DNA of 64,000 nucleotides. Origin: FW021-bin31 sp964478125 (GTDB taxonomy: Bacteria; Bacteroidota; Bacteroidia; Chitinophagales; Chitinophagaceae). The stretch covers positions 1-64,000 of the forward strand of contig CAYZGR010000011.1 in assembly GCA_964478125.1 (NCBI GenBank). Direction: 5' to 3'. The notes under the pieces were generated by a model. It was given only the letters and a program-made list of their open reading frames with translations. It did not search any database and was not told where the DNA came from. The position numbers were made by a program, and so were the translations under genes. Positions 24,135 through 31,948 of this stretch are shown piece after piece; positions within the stretch are counted from its first letter, which is position 1; each line of letters opens with the position of its first letter.

Positions 24135-26183
24135 ATGAATACAAGAGACAACGGTATGCAGCCAAGGAATAATGGATCTCCCGGGAATGGCAACAAAAAC
24201 AATCCCCGGAAGCCCAAGTTTAACATCTATTGGATTTATGCCATCATTGGTGTTATACTGATCTCCATGCAGTTTTTTAATTTTAACAGCGCTCCCAAGG
24301 AAATCTCCTTTCAGGAATTCAAAAACAAGATGCTGGATGCCCATGATGTGGCAAAACTGGTAGTGGTCAATAAGAGTGATGTTGAAGTCTTCATTAAGCA
24401 GGACCGACTGAGCGATCCAAAGTATAAAGACGTGGCCCATGGCAGCTTCAATACCGTCAATACCGGCCCGCATTATCATTTTACCATTGGCAGTGTGGAC
24501 AATTTCACCAAAGAGCTGAGCAATGCAGAGGCTGATTTCTCACCCGATCAAAAAGTGAGTGTCATATACAAACATCGTACAGACTGGTTCAGCGGGGCTA
24601 TCCAGTTTATTCTTCCCATACTCATTTTAATCGCCATCTGGGTACTGCTCATGCGCAAAATGGGAGGAGGCGCCAAGAGTGGCGGCCCGGGCGGCATTTT
24701 CAACATAGGAAAATCAAGGGCACAGCTTTTTGAGAAAGGAACCCATGTATCGGTTACCTTTAATGACGTGGCCGGACTGGACGAAGCTAAGGAGGAAGTA
24801 ATGGAAGTGGTGGACTTTCTGAAGAACCCTAAAAAGTACACTGCATTGGGGGGTAAAATTCCCAAGGGCTGTTTATTGATCGGCCCCCCCGGCACGGGTA
24901 AGACCCTATTAGCCAAAGCCATGGCCGGAGAAGCGCAGGTTCCTTTCTTTTCCATATCGGGTTCCGACTTTGTGGAAATGTTCGTGGGGGTGGGAGCCAG
25001 CCGTGTGAGAGACCTGTTCAAGCAGGCCCGTGAAAAAGCGCCCTGTGTCATCTTTATAGATGAAATCGACGCCATCGGACGGGCCCGGGGTAAGAATATG
25101 ATGATGAGCAATGACGAACGGGAGAACACCCTGAATCAGCTACTCGTGGAAATGGACGGCTTCGGGACTGATAGCGGCATCATCATGTTGGCAGCTACGA
25201 ACCGCCCCGACGTTTTAGATAAAGCGCTCTTGCGTCCCGGCCGTTTTGACCGGCAAATATCCATCGAAAAGCCTGATCTGGCCGGCCGTATTAAGATATT
25301 TGAAGTACACCTTAAACCCATTAAATGTTCTCCCGACCTGGATATTAACAAGCTGGGAGCCATGACGCCCGGTTTTGCAGGAGCTGATATTGCAAACATC
25401 TGTAATGAGGCTGCGCTCACCGCTGCCCGAAAGGGTAAAAAAATGGTGGAGCAGGAAGATTTCAATGATGCCGTAGACCGGGTGATCGGCGGATTGGAAA
25501 AGAAGAACAAGCTCATTTCCCCGGAAGAAAAAACAATTATTGCACATCACGAAGCAGGTCATGCCATTTGCGGATGGTATCTGGAGCACGCCAAACCCCT
25601 GGTTAAAGTGACCATTGTCCCCCGTGGAGTGGCGGCGCTGGGCTATGCTCAATACCTCCCAAAAGAACAATACCTTTACAACACCGAACAGCTGATTGAC
25701 GATATGTGCATGACGCTGGGCGGCCGCGCATCAGAAGAATTGATCTTCGGAAAGATCTCTACCGGGGCACAGAATGATCTTCAGGTCATTACCAAGATGG
25801 CTTATGCCATGGTTTCCGTTTACGGCATGAATGATAAGGTCGGAAATGTATCCTTCTATGATGAACAGAAGGACTATTCTTTTCAAAAGCCTTATTCTGA
25901 TGAAACGGCGCGGATGATAGATGAAGAAGTGCGAAAACTAATCAGTAAGGCATATGACCGGACGAAGGAATTGCTTTCCGACAGGATGAAGGAATTGAAG
26001 CTACTGGCAAGCGAATTACTTAAGAAAGAAGTGCTCTATCAGGCGGATCTGGTTCGTCTGCTGGGCCCCAGGCCTTTCGAAGATCAGGAACATGAACAAC
26101 CTTCGGTTATTGCTCCCTCTGGTGATAATGTACCCCCCGAGGATATTATAAAACCCAATCCTGCATTAAACAAAAGCGAATGA
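24135..26183 (+). CDS. ftsH: ATP-dependent zinc metalloprotease
   Basis: 682 residues. A hydrophilic start is followed by TM1 (31-49), a periplasmic domain, TM2 (about 153-173), and the AAA+ domain with Walker A GPPGTGKT (250-257), Walker B VIFIDEIDAIG and second-region-of-homology arginines (NRPDVLDKALLRPGRFDR). The M41 zinc site is HEAGH (472-476). It is a membrane-bound hexamer that degrades damaged membrane proteins and unstable regulators. The last 4 bp overlap the next start (ATGA), so the LUD-domain gene is translationally coupled. Confidence 0.97.
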   Translation: MNTRDNGMQPRNNGSPGNGNKNNPRKPKFNIYWIYAIIGVILISMQFFNFNSAPKEISFQEFKNKMLDAHDVAKLVVVNKSDVEVFIKQDRLSDPKYKDVAHGSFNTVNTGPHYHFTIGSVDNFTKELSNAEADFSPDQKVSVIYKHRTDWFSGAIQFILPILILIAIWVLLMRKMGGGAKSGGPGGIFNIGKSRAQLFEKGTHVSVTFNDVAGLDEAKEEVMEVVDFLKNPKKYTALGGKIPKGCLLIGPPGTGKTLLAKAMAGEAQVPFFSISGSDFVEMFVGVGASRVRDLFKQAREKAPCVIFIDEIDAIGRARGKNMMMSNDERENTLNQLLVEMDGFGTDSGIIMLAATNRPDVLDKALLRPGRFDRQISIEKPDLAGRIKIFEVHLKPIKCSPDLDINKLGAMTPGFAGADIANICNEAALTAARKGKKMVEQEDFNDAVDRVIGGLEKKNKLISPEEKTIIAHHEAGHAICGWYLEHAKPLVKVTIVPRGVAALGYAQYLPKEQYLYNTEQLIDDMCMTLGGRASEELIFGKISTGAQNDLQVITKMAYAMVSVYGMNDKVGNVSFYDEQKDYSFQKPYSDETARMIDEEVRKLISKAYDRTKELLSDRMKELKLLASELLKKEVLYQADLVRLLGPRPFEDQEHEQPSVIAPSGDNVPPEDIIKPNPALNKSE

Positions 26184-26830
26184 AGGTTTCACCGGCAAAG
26201 GAAAATATTCTAAAGCGTGTGCGTAATGCGCTGAGCCAGCCCGCACCTTTGCCGTATCCACAAGCTGAAGGACAACAGTCCGTTTTTCATCAGCCAAAAG
26301 AAAACCTGGAAATTGCTTTCGCCCGGTCTTTCTCCGCTTTAAAGGGACGGTTTGTATTTTGTAACGATCATCAGGAGCTGGCCCAAAATCTTTCCGCTCT
26401 GGCTGCCAATAAACAATGGGAAAATTGTTATTGCAGGGAATTGTCATTATTGCATCAACTGGGATCTTTTGAACTCCCTTTTTTAAATCAGGATACCACA
26501 TTGGCAACTGCAGATGCCGGGCTGACTGCATGCGAAGCACTCGTAGCACGTACCGGAAGCGTGGTCATGAGTTCCGGACAACCTTCGGGGAGAGCCACCG
26601 GTATATTTCCGCCCGTACATTTGATCGTAGGCTATATGAATCAGCTGGTACGGGATATAGAGGATGCTTTAAGACTGCTCACGGAAAAGTATGGCCCGGA
26701 ACTGCCTTCTCTGATTTCTTTTCAGAGCGGCCCCAGCCGTACTTTGGATATCGAAAATATGCCGGTAATAGGGGGACATGGTCCTCTGGAAGTCTATGTC
26801 TTTTTAATAGACGAGGAAAGAACGCTTTGA
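26180..26830 (+). CDS. LUD-domain protein (LutC/YkgG-like)
   Basis: 216 residues of the LUD family related to LutC/YkgG of the L-lactate utilisation complex. The start (SPAKENILKRVRNALS) and the core (TTLATADAGLTACEALVARTGSVVMSS, PPVHLIVGYMNQLVRDIEDAL, SGPSRTLDIEN, HGPLEVYVFLIDEE) match the family, including the conserved SGPSrTaDIe motif. No lutA or lutB is nearby, so lactate oxidation cannot be assumed; stand-alone LUD proteins after ftsH recur in Bacteroidota as far as I recall. Overlaps ftsH by 4 bp. Confidence 0.85.
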   Translation: MKVSPAKENILKRVRNALSQPAPLPYPQAEGQQSVFHQPKENLEIAFARSFSALKGRFVFCNDHQELAQNLSALAANKQWENCYCRELSLLHQLGSFELPFLNQDTTLATADAGLTACEALVARTGSVVMSSGQPSGRATGIFPPVHLIVGYMNQLVRDIEDALRLLTEKYGPELPSLISFQSGPSRTLDIENMPVIGGHGPLEVYVFLIDEERTL

Positions 26831-26883
26831 TAATGGGATACCCGCGTTATACTCTTTTAGGAGTTGCCAGGTCTCTTATAAGA

Positions 26884-27213
26884 TTATCGCACCCTATACC
26901 CTTCCTTCTCTAAAAAGATCTTGACTTTTTCCCTTACATCTCCCTGAATGAGGATGATCCCATCCTTAGCAGAACCACCCGTACCACAGTGAGACTTAAG
27001 CTTCTTTCCCAGACCTTCCAGGTCTGATTTTGTTCCTGTGAATCCGTCAACCAGGGTCACGGTTTTTCCTTTTCTGTGTTTGGTGTCCAAACGAATTTTT
27101 AGTTTTTGCTCCCCGGGCAAAAGCGTTTCCTGTTCTTCAATTTCTTCTTCTACCCGATCGGGATCAGTAGAATAAACAATATTCCCTTTATACGATTTGT
27201 TTTTCCTGCTCAT
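26884..27213 (-). CDS. SUI1/eIF1-like translation factor (YciH family)
   Basis: 109 residues. A Lys/Glu-rich start (SRKNKSYKGNIVYSTDP) is followed by the SUI1 fold: KLKIRLDTKHRKGKTVTLVDGF, LKSHCGTGGSAKDGIILIQGD and the end KIFLEKEGYRVR. The CGTGGS loop is diagnostic. Bacterial YciH proteins resemble eukaryotic eIF1 and may inhibit initiation on non-standard starts under stress. Divergent from fabD, with 51 bp between starts. Confidence 0.92.
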   Translation of the reverse strand: MSRKNKSYKGNIVYSTDPDRVEEEIEEQETLLPGEQKLKIRLDTKHRKGKTVTLVDGFTGTKSDLEGLGKKLKSHCGTGGSAKDGIILIQGDVREKVKIFLEKEGYRVR

Positions 27214-27264
27214 AGAATTCTTCTTTTTTTAAATTCGTCGTATCATTGTTGCAAAATACAAAAT

Positions 27265-28170
27265 ATGTCTCAAGCTTATGTTTTTCCCGGTCAGGGATCT
27301 CAATTCTCCGGTATGGGAAAGGAATTATACGAAAATAATGCTGAAGCAGAAGATTTTTTTGAAAGAGCCAATGAAATGCTCGGATTCCGGATCTCCGACA
27401 TCATGTTTGACGGCAGCGCAAAGGAGCTTAAACAAACCAGGGTGACCCAACCGGCGCTATTCCTCCATTCGGTCATTGCCTTTAAATGCAGGGCGGCACA
27501 TGATCCGGATATGGTAGCTGGGCATTCGCTGGGAGAGTTTTCGGCCCTGGTAGCCAATAAAACGCTTTCATTTGAAGACGGTCTGAAGTTGGTGAGCCTC
27601 CGTGCCAATGCGATGCAAAAGGCCTGTGAGTCTTCGCCGGGTACGATGGCCGCAATATTGGCGCTTCCCGACGCCGCCGTTGAGCAGATTTGTTCAGAAG
27701 TACAGAAAGAAACAGGCGAAGTGGTGATAGCCGCTAACTATAACTGTCCGGGGCAGGTAGTGATCTCCGGATCCCTAAAGGGAATAGAAACGGCCTGCGA
27801 ACGGTTTAAAGCCGTGGGCGCCAAAAGGGCCCTGATTCTACCGGTTGGAGGTGCTTTTCATTCCCCTCTGATGAGGTCGGCAAGGGATGAATTAAAAAAA
27901 GCCATAGAAGAAACGGTCTTCCATGAGCCGGCCTGCCCGGTTTATCAGAACGTATCTGCAAAAGGAGTTACCGACAGGAAACAAATCCAGGACAACCTGA
28001 TCAATCAGCTTACTTCTCCTGTCCGCTGGACCCTATCGGTGCAGCATATGATCAGTGCCGGGGCCGACCTTTTTGTAGAATGCGGACCGGGCAAAGTCCT
28101 GCAGGGACTGATCCGTAAGATCGGTAAAGAAGCGGGAGCCGGCGATATTGAGCTGAAAGGAATTAATTGA
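27265..28170 (+). CDS. fabD: Malonyl-CoA:ACP transacylase
   Basis: 301 residues from the ATG at 27265 (MSQAYVFPGQGSQFSGMG), the normal FabD start; the open frame reaches back to 27106 across the SUI1 gene but that part is not family-like. Active-site serine in VAGHSLGEFSALVA, the substrate Arg region VSLRANAMQKA, and the catalytic His in GGAFHSPLM. It loads malonate onto acyl carrier protein for fatty acid synthesis. The end overlaps the convergent L,D-transpeptidase-like gene by 8 bp. Confidence 0.95.
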   Translation: MSQAYVFPGQGSQFSGMGKELYENNAEAEDFFERANEMLGFRISDIMFDGSAKELKQTRVTQPALFLHSVIAFKCRAAHDPDMVAGHSLGEFSALVANKTLSFEDGLKLVSLRANAMQKACESSPGTMAAILALPDAAVEQICSEVQKETGEVVIAANYNCPGQVVISGSLKGIETACERFKAVGAKRALILPVGGAFHSPLMRSARDELKKAIEETVFHEPACPVYQNVSAKGVTDRKQIQDNLINQLTSPVRWTLSVQHMISAGADLFVECGPGKVLQGLIRKIGKEAGAGDIELKGIN

Positions 28171-29488
28171 TCAGGCGTTCGATATCTGCTACCGTTACCG
28201 CCGCTTCTTTATCAGAGAGGTTAATGACTACGGCATAACCGGTGCCGTTCCCCGCTTCTTTCACAGCGTTGACCAGCCTTTGTTGATCGCTTCTTTGGCG
28301 ATTGCCTTCGGCATCCCATTCCTCATAGGTACACAGACAGCCCAAAGAAGGAGTTTCGGGGAAATAAGTGGTTCCTTTGTAATAATTGGGGTCTATCGTG
28401 GTGCCATGGGCAATAATGGCTGTTCTGCCGGCCTTTCCTGCATAATAGCTCTGAAAAACAGGAGGGTATTGCTGCCAGCTTGGGGGGAGAAGCAGCTCAT
28501 ACTTTTTGATATTCCATATGGTATCCATATCCGGTGAAGAGGAAATCATAAAACTGTCAACAGGAATCTCAAAGGGCATAGACAGTTGAATATTTTCCGT
28601 TGGGCCGATGAACCTGCTGTTAGAAACGGCAAATCCCGACATACGGTAAATACCTTGCGGCGTGTTCCCGTTGGTAAGGTAAAACGGCAAATTGCTCACA
28701 GAAAGAGCCAGCTGGGGGACCGAAAAAAGTTGCCCGGAGGAATCATAAACAAAGGATCCGTCCGGTTTCCGGACGATCGCACGACCGGGATATTTTCGAT
28801 CCGGCCTCTGGAAACTGAATAATACCGTTAAACCCGGCGCAAATTGCGGGCTAAACAAATCCGCCAGGGACGGCATGGAGAACGAAGCTTTAGCCGAGAG
28901 CCGCTCGGAAAGCATCTTTATAATGGGATGCTCCTGCTTATTCCGGAATTTTTGTTTCAAAAGCCGCGTAATTTCAGATTTGTAGTCCGGTCTTTCTCCT
29001 CCGCGCCACAAATATTCGGCACATAGAGCAAAGATTTTTGGATGACGCGTGGTTTTTAACAACCGGACCACCTGAGTCTGAAACGAATCCGGCCAGTTCG
29101 TGTATACCGCCTCTAACAGACCGCGTTGAAAGGATAAGTCGCATTGGCCTAAGTGTTCAAAGGCATAGATCAGTCTTTCCTTTACAAACCCGGATTTATA
29201 ATGAATAAGTTCCATAGGCCAAAATGCACTCTCGAAATCATATCTGCCATCCGGATGGTCTAATGTAGCAGCCAGGTTATTGTTGATACTCCACGTAATG
29301 AGCGCTTCATGGAATTTGGCCCTGAAATCGGCAGTAGTAAAAAAATAGTGGATTGCCCGGGTCTGAGCGATACCGGCTGCAGGAGCGAAAAACAAGGAGA
29401 AAAGAAAACCGGACCAAATCAGGTTTCGCAATCCTTTTACAGACTGGTGATATGGATCTTTTCTTTGTCTACGATCTGTGAGAAACAT
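28163..29488 (-). CDS. Secreted L,D-transpeptidase-like protein with large N-terminal region
   Basis: 441 residues. A membrane or signal segment lies at about 25-42 (LIWSGFLFSLFFAPAAGIAQ). Residues 45-235 are helical, with no domain I recognise. The C-terminal part looks like a YkuD catalytic domain: GNTPQGIYRMSG, IIAHGTTIDPNYYKG with His361, and TPSLGCLCTYEEWD with Cys384, close to the family's HxxG...SxGC pattern, though the residue after the Cys is Leu rather than Ile/Val followed by Arg. It may cross-link peptidoglycan or attach proteins to it. No neighbouring wall genes. Confidence 0.6.
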   Translation of the reverse strand: MFLTDRRQRKDPYHQSVKGLRNLIWSGFLFSLFFAPAAGIAQTRAIHYFFTTADFRAKFHEALITWSINNNLAATLDHPDGRYDFESAFWPMELIHYKSGFVKERLIYAFEHLGQCDLSFQRGLLEAVYTNWPDSFQTQVVRLLKTTRHPKIFALCAEYLWRGGERPDYKSEITRLLKQKFRNKQEHPIIKMLSERLSAKASFSMPSLADLFSPQFAPGLTVLFSFQRPDRKYPGRAIVRKPDGSFVYDSSGQLFSVPQLALSVSNLPFYLTNGNTPQGIYRMSGFAVSNSRFIGPTENIQLSMPFEIPVDSFMISSSPDMDTIWNIKKYELLLPPSWQQYPPVFQSYYAGKAGRTAIIAHGTTIDPNYYKGTTYFPETPSLGCLCTYEEWDAEGNRQRSDQQRLVNAVKEAGNGTGYAVVINLSDKEAAVTVADIERLIN

Positions 29489-29513
29489 TATTCAATCCGG
29501 CTAAGATAAAAAA

Positions 29514-29987
29514 TTAAGGCAGGATGGCGCGCCATTTATTGCCTTCAGCATATTCTTTACATAAGGCATTGCGTTCTTCTATAAAACTCGTAACCGTTTT
29601 TTCCACACAGCGCTTATTAATAAAAAGTGAAAATCCCTTTAATTGTATATCGTATTCGATGCGGTCCATCAGTATGGTCCCGTTATTGATACCCGTTAAA
29701 TAGACCTCATGCTGAAATTGCTCAAAAAAATCTTTTCTGAATTCCATCTTAAAATATTCAGGAACTTTCATTTCCGTAACATCTATTGAGAGGAATTTTA
29801 TTTTGCGACCAAATTTTCCCTTCCAGGTAACGTGATCTCTGAGGCCCAACAACCCGCTTGATTTTCCCTGAACCGGCACAATGGCGTGCTTTTCGAAGTG
29901 ACGTTTGTGAAGACTTACACAGCGCGCCAGATCAAAAACACGTTGAACCGGGGCATGGATCAAGGTCGTAAATTGTAATTTGGGCAT
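29514..29987 (-). CDS. SRPBCC (START-like) family protein
   Basis: 157 residues from the ATG at 29987 (MPKLQFTTLIHAPVQRVFDLARCVSLH). The fold is the SRPBCC ligand pocket: DHVTWKGKFGRKIKFLSIDVTEM, FEQFQHEVYLTGINNGTILMDRIEYDIQ and a long terminal helix ERNALCKEYAEG. Relatives include cyclase/dehydrase-like and cell-division-inhibitor annotations, none experimentally tight. An exact -7 box (29992-29999) lies only a few bases before this ATG, so the transcript may be nearly leaderless or the promoter may be fortuitous. typA ends 25 bp upstream. Confidence 0.8.
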   Translation of the reverse strand: MPKLQFTTLIHAPVQRVFDLARCVSLHKRHFEKHAIVPVQGKSSGLLGLRDHVTWKGKFGRKIKFLSIDVTEMKVPEYFKMEFRKDFFEQFQHEVYLTGINNGTILMDRIEYDIQLKGFSLFINKRCVEKTVTSFIEERNALCKEYAEGNKWRAILP

Positions 29988-29991
29988 AACA

Positions 29992-29999
29992 CAAAGGTA
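29992..29999 (-). promoter_or_regulatory. -7 box immediately before the SRPBCC gene
   Basis: TACCTTTG on the minus strand, exact TAnnTTTG, 4 bp upstream of the ATG. If used, transcription would begin at about the start codon. Confidence 0.4.
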
Positions 30000-30011
30000 T
30001 AAAAACAACCT

Positions 30012-31823
30012 TTATGCTTGTTCAGCCTTTTGTCTTTTCTGGTAACGCTTGCGTTCTTCCTCGCTAAGGAGGATTTTACGCATACGAATGTGTTTGGGGG
30101 TGACTTCAATACATTCATCCTGCTGGATGTATTCCATACATTCTTCCAGAGACATCCTGATCTTCGGGGCTATCCGTGAAGCGTCATCACTTCCGCTGGC
30201 CCGCATATTGGTTAGTTTTTTTCCTTCGGTTATATTAACGACCAGATCGCCCGGGCGAATGTGTTCTCCGATAACCTGTCCTGCATAAACTTCTTCTCCG
30301 GGGTCAATGAAGAAAGAGCCGCGGTCCTGAAGCTTATCCAGGGAATAGGCGGTGGAAATGCCTTTGTTCTTCGCGATCAGTACCCCATTGATGCGGGAGG
30401 CAATATTTCCTTTCCAGGGTTTATATTCGGTAAAGCGATGGGAAATAACAGCTTCCCCTGCCGTTGCCGTGAGCATTTGGGATCGCAGACCAATCAGGCC
30501 GCGTGAGGGAATTTCAAACTCGAGATGTTGTACTTCGCCTTTGGATTCCATTACCTGGAGTTCGCCTTTGCGTTGGGTAACCAGATCAATAGCCTTGCCG
30601 CTATAGGCATCCGGCACATCGATCACCAATTGCTCGAAAGGCTCGCATCTCTTTCCGTCCAATTCTTTTTCGATCACCTGCGGTTGCCCTATTTGCAGCT
30701 CGTAACCTTCGCGGCGCATGGTTTCTATCAAGACGCTTAAATGCAGGATCCCTCTGCCATAAACCAGGAAGCTATCTGAATTTCCCGTTTCGAGCACTTT
30801 CATGGCCAGGTTCTTTTCTAATTCCTTCATCAGCCGATCCCGGAGATGGCGGCTGGTCACAAATTTTCCATCGCGCCCGAAAAAGGGCGAGGTATTGATA
30901 CTGAACTGCATGTTCATGGTAGGCTCGTCTACAGCAATCACCGGCAGCGGTTCGGGGTCTTCCCGGTCTGCTATCGTATCTCCTATATTGAAACCTTCTA
31001 TGCCTACTACGGCACAAATATCTCCCGCTGCTACTTCTTCCGTCTTTTTCTTACCCATTCCCTCAAAGGTGTACAATTCCTTCACGCGGGAGGAAGCAAT
31101 TTCTCCATTAGCACGGCAAAGTGCAATGGTCGTTCCCGCTTTAATACTTCCGCGTGCCACCTTCCCCACGGCAATGCGGCCCAGGAAGTTGCTGTAATCA
31201 AGGGAAGTAATCTGCATCTGGAGGTTCCCTTCTCCTACTTTGGGAGCAGGGACCTTTTCCAGAATGGTATCCAACAGCGGCGTGATATCCGTTCCCGGTT
31301 CCAGGGAGGAGTTGAACCAGCCTTGTTTGGAAGAACCGAATAAAGTGGGAAAATCCAATTGTTCCTCTGTGGCGCCCAGGTTGAAAAACAGGTCAAATAC
31401 GGCATCATGCACTTCTTCCGGACGACAGTTGGGCTTATCCACCTTGTTGATCACCACGATCGGGCGTAAATCCAGTTGGAGGGCTTTTTGTAACACGAAA
31501 CGGGTCTGCGGCATGGGCCCTTCAAAAGCATCTACCAGCAAAAGAACCCCATCAGCCATCTTTAATACGCGCTCCACTTCCCCTCCGAAATCGGAGTGAC
31601 CGGGGGTGTCAATCACGTTTATTTTTACGTTCTTATAGAAAACACTTGCATTTTTTGAGAAAATGGTGATCCCTCTTTCCCGTTCCAGCTCATTGCTGTC
31701 CATGATGAGATCGTCCGTATTCTCATTTTCCCGAAAAACCTGCGTCTGATGTAAAATTTTGTCAACAAGGGTGGTTTTCCCATGATCCACATGGGCTATA
31801 ATAGCGATATTCCGAATATCCAT
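30012..31823 (-). CDS. typA: TypA/BipA translational GTPase
   Basis: 603 residues with the full TypA layout: G domain (AHVDHGKTTL, the switch RGITIF, DTPGHSDFGGEVER, NKVDKP), beta-barrel domain II (YSNFLGRIAVGKVARGSI), domain III/V (GRGILHLSVLIETMRREGYE, EIPSRGLIGLRSQML) and the BipA-specific C-terminal domain (YSLDKLQDRGSFFIDPGEEVYAGQVIGEH). It helps 50S assembly and is needed under cold and other stress. A -7 box lies 36 bp upstream. Confidence 0.97.
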   Translation of the reverse strand: MDIRNIAIIAHVDHGKTTLVDKILHQTQVFRENENTDDLIMDSNELERERGITIFSKNASVFYKNVKINVIDTPGHSDFGGEVERVLKMADGVLLLVDAFEGPMPQTRFVLQKALQLDLRPIVVINKVDKPNCRPEEVHDAVFDLFFNLGATEEQLDFPTLFGSSKQGWFNSSLEPGTDITPLLDTILEKVPAPKVGEGNLQMQITSLDYSNFLGRIAVGKVARGSIKAGTTIALCRANGEIASSRVKELYTFEGMGKKKTEEVAAGDICAVVGIEGFNIGDTIADREDPEPLPVIAVDEPTMNMQFSINTSPFFGRDGKFVTSRHLRDRLMKELEKNLAMKVLETGNSDSFLVYGRGILHLSVLIETMRREGYELQIGQPQVIEKELDGKRCEPFEQLVIDVPDAYSGKAIDLVTQRKGELQVMESKGEVQHLEFEIPSRGLIGLRSQMLTATAGEAVISHRFTEYKPWKGNIASRINGVLIAKNKGISTAYSLDKLQDRGSFFIDPGEEVYAGQVIGEHIRPGDLVVNITEGKKLTNMRASGSDDASRIAPKIRMSLEECMEYIQQDECIEVTPKHIRMRKILLSEEERKRYQKRQKAEQA

Positions 31824-31858
31824 AGATTTTTTTCTCCTGCGTTTTTCTAAAGCGGGCG

Positions 31859-31866
31859 CAAAGGTA
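31859..31866 (-). promoter_or_regulatory. -7 box of typA
   Basis: TACCTTTG on the minus strand, exact match, 36 bp before the start at 31823. Confidence 0.5.
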
Positions 31867-31948
31867 CGAAGAAATTGAGGGATTCGAAGAGATTATACTG
31901 TTTATTTTACGTTCCCGTATTGATTTCTATAGAGATCCATGAAAAAAT

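Noticed and set aside
24548..25670. Long minus-strand frames within ftsH
   Set aside because: Antisense shadows of the strongly conserved AAA+ and protease domains.
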